Of a DNA stretch of 52,562 nucleotides, positions 1-7,282 are shown one piece after another. Under the pieces are notes generated by a model. The model searched no databases and was not told where the DNA came from. It saw only the letters and a list, made by a program, of their open reading frames with translations. The first letter of the stretch is position 1, and every line of letters starts with the position of its first letter. Source of the stretch: Candidatus Zambryskiibacteriota bacterium (GTDB lineage Bacteria > Patescibacteriota > Minisyncoccia > Phycocordibacterales > Zambryskibacteraceae); assembly GCA_016180955.1 (NCBI GenBank), contig JACPAD010000004.1:1-52562 (forward strand). Direction: 5' to 3'. Position numbers and translations under genes: made by a program.

Positions 1-617
1 GAGCCGTAGTACCGGTCACCACCACTCAACAAACTACCACTTCGGTACAATCAACGACTTCTGGTTCTTCTACAACCGCGGCTACCAGCACAGCCTCCGC
101 TCCAACATCGACAAGCACTAATACAGAGCCAGTAGATACCACACCACCTTCTGCGCCCAGTAATCTAAGCGTCATTCAGCATCCAAACACGGCCGGATTG
201 ATAGGTTCAATAGACTTTATTTGGACTGGGTCTGTCGACTCACAATCTCCATCTGGGTCATATTCTATATATCTTGACAATAAAGAATTCTGGTTTCTAG
301 GAAGTAAAACACTTGATGGAAGACAAGAAAGTTTTACTACGGCAGAAGGAGGAGCCACAAATCTTCCATATGGCAGTACCCATACTTTCTATATTACTGC
401 TAGCGATGGAGCAAGAACTTTTCTAGGTCCGACGAGTGGATATGTTTATGTACGGAATGTTTCTTTACCATCGAATTCAGTCACGGTCACGATTACAGCT
501 CTGTCATCAGGCGAGACTGCAACCACCTCCAGACGAACTACCTTTCAACAAGTAGCTAATATTTTAAAATCCTTGCAAAGTCTCCTAAACCAGATCGAGG
601 AATTTCTCAATCAATGA
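1..617 (+). CDS. Secreted Thr/Ser-rich FN3-like protein, C-terminal part
   Basis: The reading frame is open from base 3 with no start in the window, so only the C-terminal 204 or so residues are seen. They begin with a Thr/Ser-rich linker, followed by one beta-rich module of fibronectin type III or Ig-like character (about residues 50-165), and end in a short amphipathic helix (ANILKSLQSLLNQIEEFLNQ). The same C-terminal helix, and near-identical DNA for part of the linker, occurs in the downstream paralogue ending at 2886, so this is the end of a tandem duplicate. Such linker plus FN3 proteins are probably exported and cell-wall associated (inference). The stop overlaps the next start as ATGA, which implies translational coupling. 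The exact ligand is unknown. Confidence 0.7.
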   Translation, partial: AVVPVTTTQQTTTSVQSTTSGSSTTAATSTASAPTSTSTNTEPVDTTPPSAPSNLSVIQHPNTAGLIGSIDFIWTGSVDSQSPSGSYSIYLDNKEFWFLGSKTLDGRQESFTTAEGGATNLPYGSTHTFYITASDGARTFLGPTSGYVYVRNVSLPSNSVTVTITALSSGETATTSRRTTFQQVANILKSLQSLLNQIEEFLNQ

Positions 618-997
618 AAAAATATAAATTTTTATCTTACGTTATTATTTTCCTTGTCCTGATTCCCGCTACAACACTCGCCCAGACAGCCAGTTCAACA
701 GCTGATTTACAGGCTTTAATTAAACAACTCCAAGCACAGATAGCGGAATTGCAAGCCCAAGTGCAATCCATAAAGACGGAGCTCAAGATTACCAGAGCTT
801 TAGCCAAAGGAGCCACCGGCGACGATGTCAAACAGCTTCAAGAGTTTTTAAAGACCATTCCGGGTGTCTATCCAGAAGGTTTGGTAACCGGCTACTTTGG
901 TCCTCTGACGGAGCAAGCAGTCAGGAGATTGCAGGAGAAAGAGGGTATTGAAGCTATAGGCATCGTGGGGCCGAGAACAGAACAACCGCCAAATTAA
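614..997 (+). CDS. Peptidoglycan-binding protein, N-terminal fragment (frameshifted)
   Basis: A signal peptide (about residues 1-23, ending TTLAQ) is followed by a coiled coil rich in LQAQ heptads (about 30-60) and a PG_binding_1 domain (about 64-122; motifs GDDVKQLQEFL, GYFGPLTEQAVRRLQ and GIVGPRT). The family binds peptidoglycan, which suggests an anchored envelope protein. Translation stops at 997, just after GPRT, but the DNA continues coding in another frame to 2886, where the same domain occurs again with an intact exit (GPRTTARLNEL). The cause is a tandem AGAAC duplication at 974-983. Without it the product would be a single protein of roughly 755 residues with two coiled-coil/PG-binding units. 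The present product would lack its linker and FN3 modules. Confidence 0.75.
   Translation: MKKYKFLSYVIIFLVLIPATTLAQTASSTADLQALIKQLQAQIAELQAQVQSIKTELKITRALAKGATGDDVKQLQEFLKTIPGVYPEGLVTGYFGPLTEQAVRRLQEKEGIEAIGIVGPRTEQPPN
974..983 (+). repeat. 5-bp tandem duplication causing a frameshift
   Basis: AGAAC occurs twice in tandem (974-978, 979-983). The paralogous domain at about 2245-2265 has the unit once, and removing one unit joins the two frames exactly. It is either a true mutation or an assembly error. Confidence 0.85.
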
Positions 998-1083
998 ACG
1001 AACTTATCACTCAAGGCGCCGGCAAGTCAGGAACTATTCCACCCGGACTACTGACCGCTCCCGGTATTCAAGGAGCAGTAGTA

Positions 1084-2886
1084 GTGCCGGCAGTGACCAC
1101 TACCACTACCACTACCACTACCACTACTCCTACGGCAACAGCTCCTGCCACCGCTGATACCTCTTCTACCTCCGGAGGAGCAACAGCGCCAGTCATCGCT
1201 CCGACTCAGCAAACTACCACTTCGGTGCAATCAACACCTACGACATCAACTGCGACTACCACAAGCGGCACTACTACGACTATAAATACTACTAGCACTT
1301 CCGGGCTATCAGCACCACTTAACTTTCGGATGACGGGCGCTATCAGCGGTGTGTTTGTATATTGGTCAGCGGTAAATAGCACCTCTGTTGCAGGATATAA
1401 AGTATTTCTGACAAACACCGATACGAATACATTAACCACTTACAAGTACGCCACAAGCACTATTGGAATTGGTATAGGTGGGCTTGCTACAGGAAACTAT
1501 TCCGCATATGTTGTCACCTATGATGCTGCCGAGAATATATCCGCTCCGTCTACATCGGCTTCTGCAACTGTTACAGCACAGCTGACTGCACCAGCCAATT
1601 TCTCCGTATCAGCGTTTAGTCCCATTTTTGTCGGGTTAACTTGGTCTGCTTCACAGGGCTCTGTTTCTTACTACACTATCGATAGAAATACCTGCAATTC
1701 GTGCGGGGCCGAAGCCACTTTTGAAGTTTCTGCCCCAGCGACTTCGTATAATGATTTCACGGTTAAATCAGGCACAGCATATACTTATCGGATTCGAGCT
1801 ATAGGCACGGATTTTGGCAACCAATCTGACACGGTTTTTGCTTCAGTGACGACTCCAGTTGGCACTGGCAGTTCTGAAGCTCCTTCTTCTGCAACCACCT
1901 CTCTCCGCCTAACTAATAGTCAAATGGCAAATGTTTTTACAGCCCTCGCCCAAACAGACCCCTCTCTGATCATCAAACAGCTCCAAGAGCAGATTAAAGT
2001 ACTTCAAGCCCAAGTAGAAGAGCTTAAAACTCAAATTGTTCAAGTAAAAAGCGAACTTAACTTAACGAGGTCTCTCTCTCGAGGCTTGAGTGGAGATGAT
2101 GTCAAACAACTTCAGACTTTTCTCTCACAGAAATACCCTGAATTTTATTCAGCTCCCATCACCGGCTACTTTGGTCCTTTGACGGAGCAAGCAGTCAGGA
2201 GATTGCAGGAGAAAGAGGGTATTGAAGCCGTAGGCATAGTCGGACCGAGAACAACTGCCAGATTAAACGAACTCGTTACTCAAGGCGCCGGAAAGTCAGA
2301 AGTTGTCCCACCCGGACTGCTTACCGCTCCCGGTATTCAAGGGTCAATAGCAGCGCCGGCAGTTACCACTTCCACTACGACAACAAGTGCAACGTCAGAT
2401 ACGACATCCAATACCACAACAACCAGCGGTCAGACGAATACGGAAACCTCCGCCCGTAAAATGTTTAACGGCGCTAACGGCGACGGTTGGGGTTCGGATG
2501 ACACCTTCTGTCTTGACTCTAACTACAGCGTATCGATGTGGTCGGATGTTGCCGGCACTTGTCAGGATAAGGCCGGTACTTATACGGATGTTTGCCAAGC
2601 TCCTCCATACGAATGGCGGAAGACTAACTATAGTTGTACGGGAGATGTTTCCGGCACTACTTGGACCAATGTCCGTTGCACGACCAGTAATAGCGGTTTT
2701 GTTGGAGGCTCTTGTTCTGCCGGCGTTATTTCACCCACTCCACCCCCACCATCTTCGACCACCTCCACTACTAGCTCATACCTCTTGCCTAGAAGTCAAC
2801 AGACGGCAAATATTTTGGAGGCCATGCAGAAAATTTTGAACCAGATGCAAGAGTTTCTCAATAAATCCGGTGGTAATGAAAATTAA
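1084..2886 (+). CDS. Thr-rich FN3/peptidoglycan-binding surface protein (separated C-terminal part)
   Basis: The listed GTG at 1084 is only the first possible start; the frame is open from about 985 and is really the continuation of the gene at 614. In order: a Thr-rich linker encoded partly by ACTACC repeats (about 1095-1130), two FN3-like modules (about residues 75-165 and 168-255), a coiled coil (about 285-335), a second PG_binding_1 domain (about 340-395, GYFGPLTEQAVRRLQ), another Thr/Ser linker, a 110-residue Cys-containing domain (about 455-560) and the terminal helix ANILEAMQKILNQMQEFLNK. The two PG-binding units are nearly identical in DNA, pointing to recent internal duplication. It is probably an exported wall-associated protein. 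With no signal peptide of its own it would not be secreted unless the frame is restored. Confidence 0.7.
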   Translation: MPAVTTTTTTTTTTTPTATAPATADTSSTSGGATAPVIAPTQQTTTSVQSTPTTSTATTTSGTTTTINTTSTSGLSAPLNFRMTGAISGVFVYWSAVNSTSVAGYKVFLTNTDTNTLTTYKYATSTIGIGIGGLATGNYSAYVVTYDAAENISAPSTSASATVTAQLTAPANFSVSAFSPIFVGLTWSASQGSVSYYTIDRNTCNSCGAEATFEVSAPATSYNDFTVKSGTAYTYRIRAIGTDFGNQSDTVFASVTTPVGTGSSEAPSSATTSLRLTNSQMANVFTALAQTDPSLIIKQLQEQIKVLQAQVEELKTQIVQVKSELNLTRSLSRGLSGDDVKQLQTFLSQKYPEFYSAPITGYFGPLTEQAVRRLQEKEGIEAVGIVGPRTTARLNELVTQGAGKSEVVPPGLLTAPGIQGSIAAPAVTTSTTTTSATSDTTSNTTTTSGQTNTETSARKMFNGANGDGWGSDDTFCLDSNYSVSMWSDVAGTCQDKAGTYTDVCQAPPYEWRKTNYSCTGDVSGTTWTNVRCTTSNSGFVGGSCSAGVISPTPPPPSSTTSTTSSYLLPRSQQTANILEAMQKILNQMQEFLNKSGGNEN

Positions 2887-3253
2887 CATCAAAGCGACCA
2901 ACATAGAATTGACTCCTGCTATTTCAAATTATGTTAATAGAAAGATTTCTACTATCGAAAAGTATTTTGAAAACAAGCCCGAACTCGTAGCTCAAGTGGA
3001 GGTAGGGAAGTTCACTCAACATCACAAGTCTGGCGACATTTTCCGGGCGGAAGTGCATGTGGTCGGAGCGGGTATTGATCTCTACGCCGCTTCCAGCCAA
3101 TCCGACTTATACGCCGCCATTGATCTGGTGAAGGACGAGATAATAAGGAATGCGCTCCACTTCAAGGGCAAACGCGAGAGCATAGCGCGCAGAGGCGCCC
3201 GCATGGTCAAGGATATGATAAGAGGCTTCAATATCTTCAAGAAAAGGGGTTAG
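2876..3253 (+). CDS. hpf: Short ribosome hibernation factor HPF/RaiA family
   Basis: About 125 residues starting MKINIKATNIELTPAISNYV, the typical start of the ribosomal subunit interface protein family, with the beta-alpha-beta-beta-beta-alpha pattern and a basic C-terminal tail (KGKRESIARRGARMVKDM). The family binds the 30S decoding region and stabilises inactive ribosomes. The long-form C-terminal dimerisation domain is absent, so this is the short type. A GTG at 2870 in the same frame is an alternative start; I prefer ATG 2876 because it matches the family N-terminus. The start lies inside the end of the preceding gene (11-bp overlap). The following hairpin at 3316 may act as its terminator. 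Confidence 0.85.
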   Translation: MKINIKATNIELTPAISNYVNRKISTIEKYFENKPELVAQVEVGKFTQHHKSGDIFRAEVHVVGAGIDLYAASSQSDLYAAIDLVKDEIIRNALHFKGKRESIARRGARMVKDMIRGFNIFKKRG

Positions 3254-3315
3254 GCGTTGCCGCGAAGAAACGCTGAGCAGTCCGTTTCCTTTTTACCATC
3301 GGGGATTGTTCTGAT

Positions 3316-3342
3316 TTTTCGCAAGAACCGTTCTTGCGAAAA
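3316..3342. repeat. Upstream hairpin of unit 1
   Basis: Perfect 12-bp stem (TTTTCGCAAGAA and its complement) with loop CCG. It could also terminate hpf transcription. The -10 box of the transposase gene begins 5 nt further on. Confidence 0.85.
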
Positions 3343-3346
3343 GGTG

Positions 3347-3352
3347 TATAAT
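3347..3352 (+). promoter_or_regulatory. -10 box, leaderless-type
   Basis: TATAAT lies exactly 6 nt before the ATG at 3359, so transcription should begin at or next to the start codon. This supports 3359 over the upstream in-frame start at 3257. Confidence 0.6.
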
Positions 3353-3358
3353 GTAAAG

Positions 3359-4021
3359 ATGCTACGTAAAGATCCTTTTATTACTGGAGAGTATTACCAT
3401 TTGTATAATCGCGGCATAGATAAACGGGTTATTTTTAAATCAAATAAGGACTACGAGCGTTTTATTTTACTCATGTATCTTTCGAATTCTAATAACTCTT
3501 TTAGACTAGATGATATTAAGCAACAGAAAACATTTGGCGAGATTCTAATGTTAGATAGAGGCAAGTTAATTGTTTCAATTGGCGCATGGTGCCTGATGAC
3601 AAATCATTTCCATTTACTGGTTAGACAAGAAGTAGATGGCGGGATTACTAAGTTCATGAGAAAACTGGGAGTAGGGTATTCAATGTATTTTAATATTAGA
3701 CACGAAAGGAGCGGGGCTCTTTTTGGCGGGCTGTTTAAGTCAAGATTAGTCGGGACCGATGATAATTACATGAGACATTTATTTGGGTATATTCACATTA
3801 ATCCTTTAGAGATAAAATTTCCCGAATGGGAAAACCAAGTCACCAGGTCATCAATCGATATGAAAAAATTCCTCGAATCATATCGATACTCTAGTTATCT
3901 CGATTATCTTGATGTAAATAGGGTAGAGAAAAACATACTCCAAATAGAAAATTTCCCCAGCTATTTTCAAAATGCCCAGTCATTTCGAGATTTTGTAGAA
4001 AATTATTTTATTAACGCCTAG
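3359..4021 (+). CDS. Y1 (HUH) transposase, REP-associated/IS200-like
   Basis: 220 residues of the Y1_Tnp superfamily. Visible motifs: the GEYYHLYNRG start typical of RAYTs (about residues 9-18), the HUH metal-binding pair in MTNHFHLLVRQ (about 79-89), and the catalytic-tyrosine helix GYSMYFNIRHERSGALF (about 106-122). These enzymes cut and rejoin single-stranded DNA at hairpins through a 5-prime phosphotyrosine. The frame extends upstream to 3257, but that part runs through the hairpin and the -10 box, so it is not translated. The gene is flanked by identical hairpins. It resembles the second copy at 8325 at the motif level but has a different hairpin partner. All key motifs are present, so it may be active. 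Confidence 0.85.
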   Translation: MLRKDPFITGEYYHLYNRGIDKRVIFKSNKDYERFILLMYLSNSNNSFRLDDIKQQKTFGEILMLDRGKLIVSIGAWCLMTNHFHLLVRQEVDGGITKFMRKLGVGYSMYFNIRHERSGALFGGLFKSRLVGTDDNYMRHLFGYIHINPLEIKFPEWENQVTRSSIDMKKFLESYRYSSYLDYLDVNRVEKNILQIENFPSYFQNAQSFRDFVENYFINA

Positions 4022-4024
4022 CTT

Positions 4025-4045
4025 CCGCAAGAACCGTTCTTGCGG
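4025..4045. repeat. Downstream hairpin of unit 1
   Basis: Stem CCGCAAGAA / TTCTTGCGG with loop CCG, 3 nt after the transposase stop. It shares its core and loop with the upstream hairpin at 3316-3342. Confidence 0.85.
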
Positions 4046-4060
4046 ATTCATGCGGATTCA
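4041..4060 (+). repeat. 10-bp tandem duplication
   Basis: TGCGGATTCA occurs twice in tandem (4041-4050, 4051-4060), right at the outer edge of the downstream hairpin. It may be a scar of the insertion or a slippage product. Confidence 0.7.
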
Positions 4061-4147
4061 ACGCCAACCGGAACGACGATGGTCAATGGGTCAACACTTA
4101 TTGGAACAACTCTCTCCGTCAAGTGGGGGAATGCTTACAAAATAAGC
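4051..4147 (+). pseudogene. Possible coding remnant beside unit 1
   Basis: The frame starting at 4051 reads CGFNANRNDDGQWVNTYWNN and continues to the end of fmt without a start. The Asn/Asp/Trp-rich style resembles the C-terminal repeats of some secreted bacterial proteins, so it may be the tail of a gene broken by the insertion. Evidence is composition only. Confidence 0.25.
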
Positions 4148-4939
4148 TTAAGAATTTCCCCTTAAATAGTCCTGCCAATCCATCTCGCGCTTGCCTTCTG
4201 GGATTATTCTAGTTGGGACAAATTTTCCATCTTCTACTTTTGCATCTTTAACTATCACGCGGAGATCTTTACCTATTTTGTTTTTGAAGAAGAAGTAAGC
4301 GCCGGGCCAAGTGTTGTAAGCGAGCACTTTTCGGTAATTTGTTTCGGCGGGATCATTTAAATTAAGCAGTCCGTCTTCTTTTCTTATCATCTTGGTATAG
4401 GTTGCCCTCGAGTCATCTTGTGGGATCGGATTAGGTAAGTTTGACAAAGTGCTGACTAAGAGTTTGCCGCCGGCATGAGCCAGCTTTTCCTCAATGGTTG
4501 CATAGTGGTCAAGCCACGGTTCTATCTCGACCTTCTCTTGCGCGAGAATCGGCCCGTGGTCCATTTTCTCGTCCATTTTTATAATAGTGACTCCCGGCTC
4601 GCCTCGGCCCAGTATTAAATTTTGAATAGGGGATGGTCCGCGTAGTTCCGGCAGGAGTGAGGGGTGCACATTGAGAGAGCTATATTTAGGAATATTGAGA
4701 GTTTCTTTAGAAAGAATCTTGCCGAAAGAGGCAACGATGAAGAAATCAACTTCCGGCAATTTAGGCAATGAGGCTTTCGCATCAATAACCTTGAGAGTAG
4801 GAAAGAACCCAGCTTGCTCCAATTCTTCCAGTACAAATTCCGAAAACCTCGAGCTACCGAAGAATACGAACTTGATTTTGCTATTCTTAAATCCTAAGTC
4901 CTGCTTGCCCATCGTAGCTTTAGCGAAGTCGGGAATCAT
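4148..4939 (-). CDS. fmt: Methionyl-tRNA formyltransferase
   Basis: Formylates initiator Met-tRNA using 10-formyl-THF. The Formyltransf_N domain covers about residues 22-175 with FVFFGSSRFS, the catalytic Asn90/His92 motif (NVHPSLLPELRGPSPIQ) and Asp127 (KMDEKMDHG). A shortened C-terminal domain follows; 263 residues against about 310 in most bacteria. The first 20 or so residues (to NSKIK) are an extension relative to the usual MKIVFFG start and coincide with a dispersed AT-rich repeat (4883-4900). ATG 4939 is nonetheless chosen because it forms an ATGA overlap with def. It is the last gene of priA-def-fmt and pairs functionally with deformylase. Confidence 0.9.
   Translation of the reverse strand: MIPDFAKATMGKQDLGFKNSKIKFVFFGSSRFSEFVLEELEQAGFFPTLKVIDAKASLPKLPEVDFFIVASFGKILSKETLNIPKYSSLNVHPSLLPELRGPSPIQNLILGRGEPGVTIIKMDEKMDHGPILAQEKVEIEPWLDHYATIEEKLAHAGGKLLVSTLSNLPNPIPQDDSRATYTKMIRKEDGLLNLNDPAETNYRKVLAYNTWPGAYFFFKNKIGKDLRVIVKDAKVEDGKFVPTRIIPEGKREMDWQDYLRGNS
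4883..4900 (-). repeat. Dispersed AT-rich repeat inside the fmt N-terminus
   Basis: Read on the minus strand this is GACTTAGGATTTAAGAAT. It differs by one base from 42861-42878 (upstream of rpsI) and resembles 15601-15619 inside uvrC. Here it is translated as part of the N-terminal extension of Fmt. Confidence 0.55.
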
Positions 4940-5466
4940 AAATCTTTCTCCGGAGGTAAGTCACGGATGTTCTCCGCCTTGTCTGTAAAAAGTATGCCGT
5001 TTAAATGGTCAATCTCATGCTGGAAGATTTGGGCCAAGAGACCGGAGGCCCCGACAGTTACGGCTTTACTGCTTTCGTCATACGCTTTGATTATCACTTT
5101 CTCGTGCCGCAATACTTGGCCGTAGAGCCAGCGTACCGAGAGGCAACCCTCTTCCACCCCCTTTTTCTTTTTTGAACTTTTGATAATCTCCGGATTGATA
5201 AAAACTAAATCATTAAGTTCTTTAGTCGGGTCAACCTTTTTCTTTTTTACCATCGCCAGTGCCTCGCCGCTTACCACGAAAATTCTCAAGCTAATGCCTA
5301 TCTGCGGCGCGGCAATAGCTACTCCGTCTTTCTCGGTGTGGAGTGCCCTTTTCATCCTGGTTATAATACTCCCAATCTTTTTAGACCCGATATCCTTAAG
5401 AGGTACGGGCTTTGCAATCTTTCTTAGTATCGCCGCATTTTTACCGACTATTTGTAGTTTCGTCAT
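4936..5466 (-). CDS. def: Peptide deformylase
   Basis: Removes the N-formyl group from nascent proteins; a metal-dependent (usually Fe2+) ribosome-associated enzyme. All three motifs are present: GVAIAAPQIG (48-57), EGCLS with metal-binding Cys108 (106-110), and HEIDH (150-154). 176 residues is a normal length. A Lys-rich insertion (KKKKGVE, about 99-105) precedes motif 2. The gene overlaps priA upstream and fmt downstream as ATGA at both ends, so the three are a tightly coupled operon and the formylation/deformylation pair is co-expressed. Confidence 0.95.
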   Translation of the reverse strand: MTKLQIVGKNAAILRKIAKPVPLKDIGSKKIGSIITRMKRALHTEKDGVAIAAPQIGISLRIFVVSGEALAMVKKKKVDPTKELNDLVFINPEIIKSSKKKKGVEEGCLSVRWLYGQVLRHEKVIIKAYDESSKAVTVGASGLLAQIFQHEIDHLNGILFTDKAENIRDLPPEKDL

Positions 5467-7265
5467 AATATGCTCTCGGGGTCTACTTTAATATTAAATC
5501 TCGGCCCAAGCAAAGAGAGTGCCTCGGCAAGTTCGGCGTCCGGCCACCTGTCCCTCGGCATTCTTATGATAAGCGAATTTCTGTAAATCTCCGGATTCCA
5601 CTTTAATAATTTATCTCTCGGCAAAAGAGAGTCTATTTTTATAAATACGGAAAACGGCGGATAGAGCAGCGACTCTCTCTCGGCAATTTCGCTCAAATAG
5701 AAATCTATGATATTACCTTGTGCCGCCCAAGCAAGCACTTGCTTGCCGATGTTTCTCGTCTGGACCACCGATTCCTTCTGAGTCATTTCGCGCAGGCGGC
5801 TGACTAGATAGAAGATGCGCTCGTTAATGCCGAAGTCAGGTATAGAGAATAGCGCGTCAACCGAGACTAAACCGCTATAAGGGACAGACTCGAGGTAGGA
5901 GAATGCAAGCTCTGTCCCGACGAGAATACCGCCAGTGTCTCTAAATTTCTTAACGATGTTCTTGGCTCTCGCGTCGTTCCTCGCGTGGTCTTTGTCGAGG
6001 ATATAGACATTGTACTTCGGGAAAAGTTCTTTAGCGGCGCGGGCTATCACTTCCGTGCCGATGCCTAAGGGCACAAGTTTCCAGCTTTTGCAGTAGGCGC
6101 ATCTGGTCGCAGCTTCCCTTTGGGAACCACAGGCATGGCAGATGTATACTCGCTCTCCGGAACGATAATGCAGTACCAGAGGAGCCTTGCAATTCTCGCA
6201 CTCCAAGATTGTGCCGCACTCCCCACAGACAGTAGTTGGAGCAAGTCCCTTCCTTGCGCCGAAGAGGAAAATTTCCTCGTTTTCCGCCATCGCCTTTTCT
6301 AAGAGTTTCTTAAGCTCATCGGAGAAAATCTCAAACCGGCCACGTTCGTTTTGCGGGCTTTTAGCGTCCACTAATCTTGTAAGTGCGCCCGGTAGGCGCC
6401 AACGGACAAGCGATGACTCTCCATAATCGCCCCTTTTTTCTCTCCAAAGGATTTCGACCGAGAGAACAGAATCTCCGAGGACCAGCTGTTTTTTGGCTTT
6501 CTTGGCCCAAGTCTCGATAAAAATTTTCCAGTTAATGTAAGGCCGCGCAAGAGTGCGATAAGCGCGGGAATTTTCCCTCTCGACAATGATGGTGTCGAGG
6601 TCCGGGCGGTGGAAAGCGACTCCTGCCGGAGTGGTAATGAAGAGAATCGGGTGCGGAAGAGACACGGCCGCGCGCCAGCTCTTTTGAGTGTGGACAAATT
6701 CGCTAATGCCTCTTGAAAGCTCGAGAAAAGCGCGCAAGCCGTCTTGGTGGGTAGGAACTATGAACATAACCGAATTACCACGCGCAAAACTTTGCCTGAC
6801 TAAAGCGCGGTATTGCCCGAAGCGCTCTGTTATCTCCATCTGGAGGAGTATTGTTTCTTTAGAATGTCCAACGTGTCTTTTTTTGCGTGCAGTATTTTTC
6901 AAGTAGGTAGCCGGTTCGTCGAGAATAGTTTTGGGCAAAACAGCTCCCAGTATTGCTCCGGTCGAAGTGGCGTAATAGGCGGCAGTTATCTCTGCGGCAG
7001 CTATGAACTCTGGTGCAAGACTTGCGTTATAAATATCCTTTTTAGAAATCTTTTTTAAGGAAAAGGCGGCGCGACGGATGTCTGACTTGGCGCTCAAAAC
7101 GCTTCGAGAACTTTGCACTACTCCAATCACAAAGCTTTTTCTCATCGGCACTCTGACTAACGTGCCTGATTGGAGTTTGATAGCCGAGAAGTAGGAAAGG
7201 GGTTCGTGTCCGGAGTTCTTGCTGATTGTAATGACCTCTACCAGATAGGTCTTTTGGGCTTTCAT
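5463..7265 (-). CDS. priA: PriA-like protein with degenerate helicase motifs
   Basis: PriA normally restarts stalled forks as an SF2 helicase. Recognisable here are the N-terminal beta domain (about 1-105), the eight-Cys zinc module inside the helicase core (C347, C350, C356, C359, C376, C379, C389, C392) and the C-terminal domain (YPPFSVFIKI). The ATPase motifs are not: the Walker A site reads MEITERFGQYR (143-153) instead of GVTGSGKT, the DEEH site reads VEREN (228-232), motif V has lost its usual residues and motif VI has no GRAGR. It is therefore probably a structural or DNA-binding primosome factor rather than a helicase (inference). Start: ATG 7265, 6 nt after a TACTAT -10 box shared divergently with mreB. 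Confidence 0.85.
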   Translation of the reverse strand: MKAQKTYLVEVITISKNSGHEPLSYFSAIKLQSGTLVRVPMRKSFVIGVVQSSRSVLSAKSDIRRAAFSLKKISKKDIYNASLAPEFIAAAEITAAYYATSTGAILGAVLPKTILDEPATYLKNTARKKRHVGHSKETILLQMEITERFGQYRALVRQSFARGNSVMFIVPTHQDGLRAFLELSRGISEFVHTQKSWRAAVSLPHPILFITTPAGVAFHRPDLDTIIVERENSRAYRTLARPYINWKIFIETWAKKAKKQLVLGDSVLSVEILWREKRGDYGESSLVRWRLPGALTRLVDAKSPQNERGRFEIFSDELKKLLEKAMAENEEIFLFGARKGLAPTTVCGECGTILECENCKAPLVLHYRSGERVYICHACGSQREAATRCAYCKSWKLVPLGIGTEVIARAAKELFPKYNVYILDKDHARNDARAKNIVKKFRDTGGILVGTELAFSYLESVPYSGLVSVDALFSIPDFGINERIFYLVSRLREMTQKESVVQTRNIGKQVLAWAAQGNIIDFYLSEIAERESLLYPPFSVFIKIDSLLPRDKLLKWNPEIYRNSLIIRMPRDRWPDAELAEALSLLGPRFNIKVDPESIL

Positions 7266-7282
7266 CCCGTTATAGTATCATT
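7266..7282. promoter_or_regulatory. Overlapping divergent leaderless promoters priA / mreB
   Basis: TATAGT (7271-7276, plus strand) ends 6 nt before the GTG start of mreB at 7283. TACTAT (7277-7272, minus strand) ends 6 nt before the ATG of priA at 7265. The two -10 boxes overlap on opposite strands, so the polymerases should exclude each other. Confidence 0.55.

Larger units (their letters stand above)
3316..4045 (+). mobile_element. Palindrome-bracketed IS200-like/RAYT unit 1
   Basis: A Y1 transposase gene is bracketed by two hairpins sharing the core CGCAAGAA-CCG-TTCTTGCG in the same orientation: 3316-3342 (12-bp stem) and 4025-4045 (9-bp stem). Transposases of this HUH superfamily recognise subterminal or REP hairpins as single-stranded DNA, so the matching hairpins are the probable ends or substrates. 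The GTAG tetranucleotide of classical REPs was not seen. Confidence 0.7.

Noticed and set aside
1095..1130. ACTACC repeats as a possible CRISPR or mobile repeat
   Set aside because: A simple in-frame Thr-coding microsatellite without spacers.
3257..3358. N-terminal extension of transposase 1
   Set aside because: It would be translated through the flanking hairpin and the -10 box; the family N-terminus is at 3359.
3321..4045. Classical REP sequences with GTAG
   Set aside because: The flanking hairpins lack the GTAG tetranucleotide, so I call them IS200-like/RAYT-associated only in the broad sense.
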